From the NCBI GenBank assembly GCA_028571885.1, contig JAPVVU010000038.1, forward strand, positions 1 through 13,210: 13,210 bases of DNA. The letters are read 5' to 3'. This DNA is from Gammaproteobacteria bacterium. Its GTDB lineage: Bacteria > Pseudomonadota > Gammaproteobacteria > GRL18. The translations under genes and the position numbers were made by a program. Under the pieces are notes generated by a model, which made no database searches, was not told the DNA's origin, and saw nothing but the letters and a program-made list of their open reading frames with translations. Of the stretch, positions 7,527 to 13,210 are shown in pieces (position 1 is the first letter of the stretch; each line of letters opens with the position of its first letter).

Positions 7527-9992
7527 ATGCCAAAGAAACAGCCCTCAAAAAAAGATGAATTTATAATGGATAAAACATTATTTATGTCCCATCCGTTATT
7601 CGAACAATGGCCGGATGGTCTTATTGTGATTGATACAAAAGGGACTATTTTTACCATAAATAAAAAAGCAGAAGAGCTTTTAGGCTATGAGCTTGAGGAG
7701 CTTGAGGGACGTTCATTGCATTCGGTTTTATGTGGGCCGGCTGCTGATTATCAGCATAAAGAAGAAGTATGCCCATTTATAAATGTTGAACAGAATTTAG
7801 CTATAAATCATATTATTGATGCCTGGTTTGTGAAAAAAACGGGTATTTTCCTGCATGTCGATGTAAAAAATGTTGTAAATTTATTTGATAGTGACAATAT
7901 CAATGCGTCAGACTTCCATGTGTTGAGTTTTCAGGATTGCTCGACAAAACGTTATTCTGAAAAAGAATTACACCGCCTTGCTTTATTTGCAGAACTGAAT
8001 CCTTCACCCATTATTGAGTTTAATGAACAAGGCCTGATTTATTTTTCAAATCCAGCTATGATGGCATTAATTGCGGATCTGGGTTTTGATGATAACGGCA
8101 TGCCCTGTGCCTTACCTGATAACATTCTGTCTCTAATTTCTAAATGCTTGTCCAGCGGGATGACTTTAAATAATATCGAAGTTGAATCAAAAGGACGTTG
8201 GTTTTTATGGAATTTTCACCCAATTCTGGAACATTCGCGGGTGCAGGCTTATGGTATGGATATTACCTGGAGAAAAGAAGCAGAAGAAGAGCTATTCTCT
8301 GAAAAAGAACGTTTTTTGGTGACATTAGACTCCATTGACGATGCTGTTATTACGGTTGATAAAGATGAGTATGTCACCTATCTTAATCCTAAAGCAATAG
8401 AATTAACGGGTTGGCAAAGCTTTGATTCGATTGGCCGATCTTTTAAAAAAATAGTGAATCTTTTTAACTCGGAGTCAAGAGATTCAGTAGAAAATTATAT
8501 TCAATCAGCAATGATTGAAAATCGATCATTTCGACAATCAGATTCACTTCTTCTTGCACATCGCGATGGTTATGTCATTTCAGTAAAGCAAGCCGTGTCT
8601 CCTATGTATAATCGATTTAATGAAGTCATTGGTGCTGTAATTGCTTTGCATGACATTACAGATGCTAAAAAAATGGAACAAAGTCTGAGTTATCAAGCAA
8701 CTCATGATGCTTTAACCCATTTGATTAATCGAGCTGAGTTCGAAAATCGTCTGCAACAATCAATAGAACGTTCTAAGACAGATAAAATTATACATGCATT
8801 GCTTTATATGGATTTGGACAATTTTAAAATTATAAATGATAGCTGTGGTCATTTTGGTGGTGATCAGTTATTAAGACAAATTACCAGGATTTTAGAGGAG
8901 AAATTGCGTCGTGGCGATGTGCTTGCTCGTTTAGGCGGTGATGAATTTGCTGCTATTCTTGAAGGTTGTCCTGTAGAACAGGCGACAATAATTGCCAAAG
9001 ATATTTGCAAAGAAATTCAGAATTACAATTTTGTCTGGGAGATGCAAACGTTTAATGTTGGGGTCAGTATTGGTCTGGTAGCAATTGATGAAGATTGCAG
9101 TGATGTCAACCAGCTATTAAGTCTTGCCGATTCATCCTGTTATGCCGCCAAAGATATGGGGCGTAATCGTGTTCATGTTTATCAGGATAATGATGCTGAT
9201 GTGATGAAGAAAAAAGGTGAAATGCAATGGGTTTCACGTATAAATAAAGCGCTTCAGGAAGACCGCTTTACCCTTTATTTTCAGCTGATCAAACCCCTTA
9301 ATAGTGAAGAGCCGGGTTTACATTTTGAAATTTTAATTCGCATGAAAGATGAGCATGGAAATTTGATCCCTCCAGGGGCATTTCTTCCGGCTGCAGAGCA
9401 CTATGATCTCATTAAAATTTTAGATCACTGGGTGGTTAGAACAGTCTTTGCATGGCTCAATGATAATCCAGAGCTTACTGAAAATATAAATCTCTGCAGT
9501 ATTAATTTGTCAGGTAATTCTATCGGCGATGAACATTTTATGCATCATCTGGCTGAACAGTTTAGGAATTGTCATTTTTCAGCGGATAAAATATGTTTTG
9601 AAGTCACAGAAACGGCTGCGATTTCAAATCTTAATGCGGCTAGTCTCTTTATTGACACCATAAAAGAATTGGGCTGCTCTTTTTCACTGGATGACTTTGG
9701 TTCTGGTATGTCTTCCTTTGGTTACTTAAAACAACTAAATATTGATTATTTAAAAATTGATGGTTTGTTTGTTAAAGATATTGTTATTGATCCTGTTGAT
9801 GCCGCGATGGTCAAATCAATTAATGAGGTAGGTCAGATTATGGGGTTAAAAACCATCGCAGAATATGTTGAAAATGATGATATTCTTGAAGTGATCAAGG
9901 AAATTGGTGTTGATTTTGCTCAGGGATATGGAATTTCTCGTCCCAAACCCCTGGATGAAATTGCTCAGATATTAAAAGAACAAATTAAGTAA
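7527..9992 (+). CDS. PAS-PAS-PAS-GGDEF-EAL cyclic-di-GMP signalling protein
   Basis: This 821-residue protein carries domains for making and degrading cyclic-di-GMP. PAS-like sensor segments lie at about 20-135, 150-245 and 260-380. The first and third have clear PAS signatures (GLIVIDTKGTIFTIN; AVITVDKDEYVTYLN). The GGDEF domain (about 385-555) has an intact GGDEF at 470-474 and an inhibitory-site RRGD at 461-464, five residues before it, so cyclase activity with product inhibition is plausible. The EAL domain (about 570-818) has EILIR (601-605) for EALLR, N660, DDFG (722-725), K743 and E779, so the main metal and catalytic positions are kept. No membrane segment is evident, so input is probably a cytosolic signal. 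The ATG lies 2 bases after the HD-GYP stop without a strong ribosome site, suggesting translational coupling. A later ATG at 7566 is possible. Confidence 0.9.
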   Translation: MPKKQPSKKDEFIMDKTLFMSHPLFEQWPDGLIVIDTKGTIFTINKKAEELLGYELEELEGRSLHSVLCGPAADYQHKEEVCPFINVEQNLAINHIIDAWFVKKTGIFLHVDVKNVVNLFDSDNINASDFHVLSFQDCSTKRYSEKELHRLALFAELNPSPIIEFNEQGLIYFSNPAMMALIADLGFDDNGMPCALPDNILSLISKCLSSGMTLNNIEVESKGRWFLWNFHPILEHSRVQAYGMDITWRKEAEEELFSEKERFLVTLDSIDDAVITVDKDEYVTYLNPKAIELTGWQSFDSIGRSFKKIVNLFNSESRDSVENYIQSAMIENRSFRQSDSLLLAHRDGYVISVKQAVSPMYNRFNEVIGAVIALHDITDAKKMEQSLSYQATHDALTHLINRAEFENRLQQSIERSKTDKIIHALLYMDLDNFKIINDSCGHFGGDQLLRQITRILEEKLRRGDVLARLGGDEFAAILEGCPVEQATIIAKDICKEIQNYNFVWEMQTFNVGVSIGLVAIDEDCSDVNQLLSLADSSCYAAKDMGRNRVHVYQDNDADVMKKKGEMQWVSRINKALQEDRFTLYFQLIKPLNSEEPGLHFEILIRMKDEHGNLIPPGAFLPAAEHYDLIKILDHWVVRTVFAWLNDNPELTENINLCSINLSGNSIGDEHFMHHLAEQFRNCHFSADKICFEVTETAAISNLNAASLFIDTIKELGCSFSLDDFGSGMSSFGYLKQLNIDYLKIDGLFVKDIVIDPVDAAMVKSINEVGQIMGLKTIAEYVENDDILEVIKEIGVDFAQGYGISRPKPLDEIAQILKEQIK

Positions 9993-9995
9993 AAT

Positions 9996-10580
9996 CTAAT
10001 ATCTTTTGGGTGAAAGTTTAATTGTTTTGTGCTTTGGCAGATCAAATTCTTTCGGTAATGGTGTATCGGTAAACCAGGTGTTACTTTGCTTGTCATACCA
10101 CCAGGAAACTTTATAGTGCAAAGTTTTAATTATAGCACTGTTGTCAAAATGATATTCAATCCGCATCCGTGATATACCGGTACCTTTTTCTTTACTCAAA
10201 GAAGACTCAAGAGCTTCTATATGTGATACCTTAATAGTAGCCAAATGCTTCAAAAGCTCTTCTCTTGATAATTTTGGAAGCAACGAGTCATTATAATTCT
10301 CAGTCTGACTTTCTACTACCTGATACTCTTTACCGGTACTTGAATCGGTTATTGTGATTATTTTTTCTGATTCAGTACTTATTGGTTTAGGTCTCATCAG
10401 ATAGAGCACACCTGACCATTCGCCCCAGCGCATACCCGCGCGATATGTATCCTCAGATTGTTGAAAACGGCTGAAAGCACTATGGCTGTCTAATTCTGAG
10501 AATTCTGCGCAGGCTGTCACCATGAGCAAAATTAAAGATGAAATCATGAGTGCTGAAACTATTTTTCGTATTTTAAACAA
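9996..10580 (-). CDS. Putative lipoprotein of unknown function
   Basis: This 194-residue protein has a lipoprotein signal peptide: a basic start (MFKIRK), a hydrophobic core at about 7-21 and a lipobox VTAC with cysteine 24 as the lipidation site. The +2 residue is alanine, so outer-membrane sorting is expected by the E. coli rule. The mature part is hydrophilic, with aromatic segments (RWGEWSGVLYLM near 51-62, KVSWWYDK near 157-164), and resembles no family I recognise. The start is TTG (10578-10580). It has a GGAG site seven bases upstream, and the first ATG inside, codon 12, would remove the basic n-region. It is convergent with the GGDEF-EAL gene, with 3 bases between the stops, and divergent from the SseB-family gene. 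No function is proposed. Confidence 0.8.
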   Translation of the reverse strand: MFKIRKIVSALMISSLILLMVTACAEFSELDSHSAFSRFQQSEDTYRAGMRWGEWSGVLYLMRPKPISTESEKIITITDSSTGKEYQVVESQTENYNDSLLPKLSREELLKHLATIKVSHIEALESSLSKEKGTGISRMRIEYHFDNSAIIKTLHYKVSWWYDKQSNTWFTDTPLPKEFDLPKHKTIKLSPKRY

Positions 10581-10587
10581 GTTAATA

Positions 10588-10591
10588 CTCC
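10588..10591 (-). promoter_or_regulatory. Ribosome binding site that fixes the TTG start of the lipoprotein
   Basis: On the minus strand these bases read GGAG, seven bases before the TTG at 10580. They support TTG over the ATG eleven codons further in. Confidence 0.6.
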
Positions 10592-10618
10592 GTTATTTTT
10601 GCTATGGCTTACCAATTC

Positions 10619-10624
10619 ATTATA
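10619..10624 (-). promoter_or_regulatory. Possible -10 element for the lipoprotein gene
   Basis: On the minus strand these bases read TATAAT, predicting a start near 10612 and a leader of about 31 bases. No convincing -35 hexamer lies 16-18 bases upstream. The remaining 10625-10800 spacer is AT-rich and must carry the promoter of the plus-strand SseB-family gene, which I could not place. Confidence 0.35.
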
Positions 10625-10800
10625 GTTTAGATTTTTATTTATTTAGGATGGTAAATCAATAGTTATCTCAATGGTAATCTGTGATTTAGATAAAGTTTCG
10701 GCAATTATTATGATAGCTGACATTGAATTTATATCTATTATCCTCATATTTAGTCATAAATCGAAGTACTAAATCTTTAAATTTTATGGAATTATCTTAA

Positions 10801-11199
10801 ATGTCAACATTTATCGCGGAAAATGAACTGGAAAAAAAATTAATTCAGGCTCAAAATGGAGAAATAGAAGGGGAGGAGTTCTTAAAAGAAATGCTGGATA
10901 TGCAGGTCTTCATGCCCATTTTGGAGAAACATACTATTGCAGGCTTCCAGGATTCTAAACAGGCAACACCACTTTCTTTCAAAGATGATGACGGCACTGA
11001 AATGATTATTCTTTTTACCAGTCCGGAGCGAGCCAAAGAATTTGTCAAAGATCACCCAGGTTATGAAGGTGGTCTGCTTGAAGACTTTAAATGGGTGATT
11101 GAAAAAATTGGTGGTGGCTATGGTGTTATTTTGAATCCGGGGTTAGAAGTGGGATTAGAACTAGAAGCGAATATGCTGGAACATCTGACAGCGCAGTAA
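10801..11199 (+). CDS. SseB-family protein
   Basis: The 132-residue soluble acidic protein matches the SseB N-terminal domain over nearly its whole length. It has an opening NELEKKL helix (8-14), a GEEFLKEMLDMQVFMP segment (about 23-38), the DGTEMIILFTSPERAKEFV strand and helix (about 64-82) and a final ILNPGLEVGLEL (about 110-121). These segments recall the family patterns 'dG...lpvFTS.er' and 'NPgsd.gl.l'. E. coli SseB was named for enhanced serine sensitivity, and its biochemical role is not established. This copy is the single-domain form and lacks a C-terminal extension. The ribosome site is weak (GGA, ten bases from the ATG). It is 55 bases before an unrecognised gene on the same strand, probably co-transcribed. 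No link to sulfur oxidation can be read from the sequence. Confidence 0.72.
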   Translation: MSTFIAENELEKKLIQAQNGEIEGEEFLKEMLDMQVFMPILEKHTIAGFQDSKQATPLSFKDDDGTEMIILFTSPERAKEFVKDHPGYEGGLLEDFKWVIEKIGGGYGVILNPGLEVGLELEANMLEHLTAQ

Positions 11200-11254
11200 T
11201 TTCTCAATTAAAATCTATAATAGAGTTATCAAAATATGATGACTGGAATTACTT

Positions 11255-11968
11255 ATGTCAGAATTTGAATTACCAGATATTGTTGCCCTATTTCATAAAG
11301 GTTCTGATAGTCTGACCCAATTTTTTGCAGAGCAGGGTCGTTCAGACAATGATATGCTTCTGGCATTTGATGAAATTGATAAATTTTTATCCAATGCCGG
11401 AGAGATGGCATCAAATAAGTCGCAAACAGAAATATTTAATTCTCGTGCGAATGAATTGATTTTATTAATTGATCGCTTGATGGTTTTTTCTTCACAAATA
11501 AAGCATCATGAAAGTTTTTCTTATTTCGAAGAATTTCTCTTTCTATTTAGCCTCTGGTTTGCCAAATCAGGCGGTACCATTAGTAAACTTATCCCCATTG
11601 TTAATGTTATCGCAGCTTTTTCTAATCGTTTGAGAGATCAAGAAGAACTGATACAGTTGCTGGCGAATATTGATGTTCTTATACATGCAACCGAACAATC
11701 CATTCAGGATGATATGGACGATCGCGATCCCCGTCGTCCCTGGCGTGTTTTGTTACTAAATTATGCCATTACTGCCACACGTACCCATGAGCCAGCCCTG
11801 ATGGACAATACGTTTCAATTTTTGATTCAGAACTTACCAGATGATTTAAAGCAATTTTTTACTGAAGGTATGAGTCAAATGACAGCGCTTGATTACCCGG
11901 AACCAGTCAGGGAGGTCATGGAGAAATACTATCGGCAATATGCCGCGCAGGAAGTTAAAAAGAATTAA
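11255..11968 (+). CDS. Hypothetical helical protein, 237 residues
   Basis: I do not recognise this protein. It is soluble, acidic and apparently almost entirely helical, with no signal peptide, membrane segment or cysteine. Amphipathic helices fill the N-terminal half (about 8-150), including aromatic-rich stretches (FSYFEEFLFLFSLWF, 88-102). A distinctive charged motif, DDRDPRRPW at 155-163, is followed by helices ending in YPEPVREVMEKYYRQY (214-229). Heptad-like spacing suggests a helical bundle or adaptor rather than an enzyme, which is inference only. The ATG has a weak TGGA site seven bases upstream. It lies 55 bases after the SseB-family gene and 135 bases before ppa, on the same strand. 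The open frame is long, codon use resembles its neighbours, and gene density supports a real gene. Confidence 0.75.
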   Translation: MSEFELPDIVALFHKGSDSLTQFFAEQGRSDNDMLLAFDEIDKFLSNAGEMASNKSQTEIFNSRANELILLIDRLMVFSSQIKHHESFSYFEEFLFLFSLWFAKSGGTISKLIPIVNVIAAFSNRLRDQEELIQLLANIDVLIHATEQSIQDDMDDRDPRRPWRVLLLNYAITATRTHEPALMDNTFQFLIQNLPDDLKQFFTEGMSQMTALDYPEPVREVMEKYYRQYAAQEVKKN

Positions 11969-11978
11969 ATATAATGGA

Positions 11979-12007
11979 TTGCTAATGTTGTTTGTTCACT
12001 GTAAAAT
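11979..12007 (+). promoter_or_regulatory. Possible sigma-70 promoter for ppa
   Basis: TTGCTA (11979-11984) and TAAAAT (12002-12007) are 17 bases apart and match the -35 and -10 consensus at 4/6 and 5/6. The predicted start is near 12014, directly before the FNR-type dyad at 12015-12028, so a bound regulator would be expected to block this promoter. Confidence 0.45.
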
Positions 12008-12014
12008 GGCGTAC

Positions 12015-12028
12015 TTGATCTAGATCAA
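12015..12028 (+). promoter_or_regulatory. Perfect FNR-consensus operator upstream of ppa
   Basis: TTGATCTAGATCAA matches the FNR consensus TTGAT-N4-ATCAA at every fixed position and is a perfect 14-bp palindrome. It lies 75 bases before the ppa ATG and just downstream of the start of the promoter predicted at 11979-12007, a repressing position. If another start near 12063 is used, it would instead sit at the class II activating position, but the -10 there (TTTATT, 12053-12058) is weak. Confidence 0.65.
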
Positions 12029-12090
12029 TATTATTATTCATCTGATTAGCTGTTTATTTCCTATTTATTTTTCTATTTATTAAAAAAAAA

Positions 12091-12095
12091 GAGAG
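12091..12095 (+). promoter_or_regulatory. Ribosome binding site that fixes the ppa start
   Basis: GAGAG lies eight bases before the ATG at 12104. A TTG two codons earlier (12098) is in frame but only two bases from this site, so the ATG is the better start. Confidence 0.6.
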
Positions 12096-12103
12096 CGTTG
12101 CAA

Positions 12104-12652
12104 ATGAATCTTGATAGAGTCACCACAGGTAAGCACGTACCTAATGAATTTAATGTTATTATTGAAATTCCATCGCATAGTGATCCTGTAAAATACGAAG
12201 TTGACAAAGAAACTGGTGCAATGTTTGTTGACCGCTTTATAGGTACAGCAATGGTCTATCCCTGCAACTATGGATATATCCCACATACTTTATCCGATGA
12301 TGGTGATGCAGTTGATGTGCTTGTTGTTACGCCACTGCCGCTACAATTTGGCTCCGTTATCCAATGTCGCCCGATAGGTATGCTGCAAATGGAGGATGAA
12401 GCAGGATTGGATGCTAAAGTTCTCGCTGTGCCTATCGACAAATTGACAGGTATGTACTCAAACGTCAGTTCATTTCGTGATATGCCTTCAACGCTCCTCG
12501 ATACTATCGCTCATTTCTTTGAGCACTATAAAGATCTGGAACCTGGAAAATGGGTTAAAATTACCGGTTGGGTGGGCGTTGAAGAAGCCAAAGCAGAAAT
12601 ATTGGAAAGTATTAAAAACTTTCAAAATGCACCAGATAAACCCTGTTTTTGA
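12104..12652 (+). CDS. ppa: Inorganic pyrophosphatase, family I
   Basis: This soluble enzyme hydrolyses pyrophosphate to two phosphates using magnesium. The 182-residue protein matches E. coli Ppa closely. With an offset of one residue, the active-site set is all present: E21, K30, E32, R44, Y56, D66, D68, D71, D98, D103, K105, Y142 and K143. The signature reads DGDAVD (66-71), with alanine where proline or glutamate is usual. The start is the ATG at 12104 rather than the in-frame TTG at 12098, because GAGAG (12091-12095) is eight bases from the ATG. The gene lies between an unrecognised gene and aprB, all on one strand. ATP sulfurylase consumes pyrophosphate during sulfur oxidation, so control of this gene could matter to the Apr pathway. 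An FNR-consensus dyad lies upstream, and a hairpin covers the stop codon. Confidence 0.95.
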   Translation: MNLDRVTTGKHVPNEFNVIIEIPSHSDPVKYEVDKETGAMFVDRFIGTAMVYPCNYGYIPHTLSDDGDAVDVLVVTPLPLQFGSVIQCRPIGMLQMEDEAGLDAKVLAVPIDKLTGMYSNVSSFRDMPSTLLDTIAHFFEHYKDLEPGKWVKITGWVGVEEAKAEILESIKNFQNAPDKPCF

Positions 12653-12665
12653 TAAAACAGGGTTT
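12638..12665 (+). terminator. Perfect 12-bp hairpin over the ppa stop codon
   Basis: AAACCCTGTTTT (12638-12649) and AAAACAGGGTTT (12654-12665) are exact inverted repeats around the loop TGAT, which contains the ppa TGA stop. The stem probably ends the ppa transcript. The T-run after it is only three bases, so it may act as a weak terminator or a 3'-end stabiliser. It could work in both directions. Confidence 0.6.
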
Positions 12666-12788
12666 AGTGTTTAGTGCTAAGCGTTCAAAAAATGCAGATA
12701 ATAAAAGAAATAAGCAATTAAAATGCTGACAGATTCTATTTTCAGGCTTTTTAATATACTTTTTCTGAAACCTGAAACGCTTAGTGCT
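12663..12788. repeat. Cluster of short tandem, direct and inverted repeats between ppa and aprB
   Basis: Two perfect tandem 7-mers are present: TTTAGTG at 12663-12669 and 12670-12676, and CTGAAAC at 12765-12771 and 12772-12778. TTAGTGCT occurs at 12671-12678 and again at 12781-12788. CTAAGCGTT (12677-12685) is inverted as AACGCTTAG (12776-12784), and inside it TTTCAGG (12740-12746) is inverted as CCTGAAA (12771-12777). The nested arms could fold into a long stem of about 108 bases. The stretch has no gene and no transposase; it may be a structured RNA, a degenerate small mobile sequence or a terminator region. Confidence 0.5.
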
Positions 12789-12837
12789 GAAGGCTAATCC
12801 ACACTATTTTAGTCGGTTTTTTTAACCTCCTCTTTTC

Positions 12838-12851
12838 TTGATTTATCTCAA
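12838..12851 (+). promoter_or_regulatory. CRP/FNR-like dyad upstream of aprB
   Basis: TTGATTTATCTCAA keeps both TTGA/TCAA half-sites with the six-base spacing and departs from the FNR consensus at one fixed position (C for A at base 10). It is 261 bases before aprB and about 138 bases before the best predicted start, further than a classical activating position. Support is weaker than for the soeA and ppa sites. Confidence 0.35.
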
Positions 12852-12947
12852 TATTTTCACTGTCTTTTTTACCTGCGTTTTCCATTAAATATTGTATTAA
12901 CAATAAGTTGCAGTTTACATGCAAGTACCTACCCCATGTTGGATATT

Positions 12948-12976
12948 TACACACTACAGGGCCAAGGTGTTAGTAT
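12948..12976 (+). promoter_or_regulatory. Possible promoter of aprB
   Basis: TACACA (12948-12953) and TAGTAT (12971-12976) are 17 bases apart, each 4/6 to consensus. A TG one base before the -10 (12968-12969) gives an extended -10. The predicted start near 12983 would leave a leader of about 129 bases. Confidence 0.35.
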
Positions 12977-13008
12977 GCATCCACTTAAAAAGTTTTCGCC
13001 TAGCTAAC

Positions 13009-13089
13009 AAGAGTTGAAGAGCTATTTGTCTTCATCTTTTTTAACTAAATTTTAAGTTTATTAATTAAAACTTATTATATCCAACTCTT
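13009..13089 (+). other. Hairpin-rich leader before aprB
   Basis: TGAAGA (13015-13020) and TCTTCA (13029-13034) form a stem followed by TCTTTTTT, a small terminator-like shape. TAAGTTT (13053-13059) and AAACTTA (13068-13074) form another. AAGAGTTG (13009-13016) can instead pair with CAACTCTT (13082-13089), next to the ribosome site at 13101. The first and third pairings share bases 13015-13016, so they compete slightly. An attenuator is possible but unproven; the AT-rich stems are weak. Confidence 0.3.
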
Positions 13090-13111
13090 ATTTTAAACAT
13101 AAGGAAAAACC

Positions 13112-13210
13112 ATGCCAACATTCGTACGCACAGAAAAGTGTGATGGCTGTAAAGGTCAGGACAGAACAGCATGTATGTACATCTGCCCACACGACTTGAT
13201 GAAGCTTGAC
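13112..13210 (+). CDS. aprB: Adenylylsulfate reductase beta subunit AprB (partial, 5' end)
   Basis: Only the first 33 codons are in the window, and the frame is open to the edge. The N-terminus shows the AprB pattern MPTFVRTEKCDGC followed by CMYICPHDLM, with cysteines 10, 13, 21 and 25 placed as in the first [4Fe-4S] cluster motif of AprB. AprB passes electrons between the flavin subunit AprA and the electron acceptor. In sulfur oxidisers AprBA forms APS from sulfite and AMP in the cytoplasm. AAGGA at 13101-13105 gives a good ribosome site six bases before the ATG. An aprA gene is expected directly downstream but cannot be seen. Because the neighbourhood carries soeABC, the oxidative rather than the sulfate-reducing version is more likely. 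Another ferredoxin-like protein cannot be fully excluded from 33 residues. Confidence 0.85.
   Translation, partial: MPTFVRTEKCDGCKGQDRTACMYICPHDLMKLD

Noticed and set aside
12080..12286. 68-codon minus-strand open frame across the ppa start
   Set aside because: It lies opposite a well-supported gene and its own product shows no coherent protein features.
12098..12652. ppa starting at the in-frame TTG at 12098
   Set aside because: The GAGAG site is only two bases from that TTG but eight from the ATG at 12104, and the family start fits the ATG.
12477..12674. 65-codon plus-strand frame overlapping the ppa end
   Set aside because: It runs in another frame through conserved ppa codons and across the terminal hairpin.
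12677..12784. Integron attC site
   Set aside because: The inverted arms do not begin and end with the required RYYYAAC/GTTRRRY core order, and no integrase or cassette array is present.

Overview
The window looks like an AT-rich chromosome segment from a gammaproteobacterial sulfur oxidiser. Three things suggest this: a complete cytoplasmic sulfite dehydrogenase operon (soeABC), the first 33 codons of adenylylsulfate reductase beta subunit (aprB) at the right edge, and typical gammaproteobacterial housekeeping genes (tcdA, ppa). The species cannot be named from the sequence. No tRNA, rRNA, CRISPR array, transposase or phage gene was seen.

Layout, left to right. (1) tcdA, a tRNA-modifying dehydratase, lies on the minus strand and is divergent from the soe operon across a 398-base spacer. 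The spacer holds a 16-bp direct repeat, a pair of 9-bp repeats and a well-organised promoter with a CRP/FNR-type dyad. (2) soeA-soeB-soeC run from 1262 to 5944 and encode the molybdopterin subunit, the four-cluster iron-sulfur subunit and the DmsC/NrfD-like membrane anchor. (3) After a 260-base spacer with two hairpins comes a cyclic-di-GMP pair. It consists of a DUF3391/HD-GYP protein and, two bases after its stop, a PAS-PAS-PAS-GGDEF-EAL protein. (4) A minus-strand lipoprotein of unknown function converges on that pair, with only 3 bases between the stop codons. (5) An SseB-family protein and an unrecognised 237-residue helical protein follow on the plus strand. (6) ppa, a family I inorganic pyrophosphatase, has a perfect FNR-consensus dyad upstream and a hairpin over its stop codon. 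(7) A 459-base non-coding stretch with repeats and hairpins leads into aprB, which runs off the window.

Working together: SoeABC would oxidise sulfite to sulfate in the cytoplasm and pass electrons to the quinone pool. AprBA, with ATP sulfurylase presumably elsewhere, is the alternative route through APS. ATP sulfurylase running in that direction consumes pyrophosphate, so a pyrophosphatase gene beside aprB is metabolically interesting. The most striking non-coding pattern is a TTGA-N6-TCAA dyad upstream of each of soeA, ppa and aprB. This suggests, but does not prove, shared control by an FNR/CRP-family regulator responding to oxygen or nitrogen oxides. Nothing here is clearly a wholly new system. 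The best leads are the shared dyads, the c-di-GMP pair set between two sulfite oxidation loci, and the unassigned 237-residue and lipoprotein genes.
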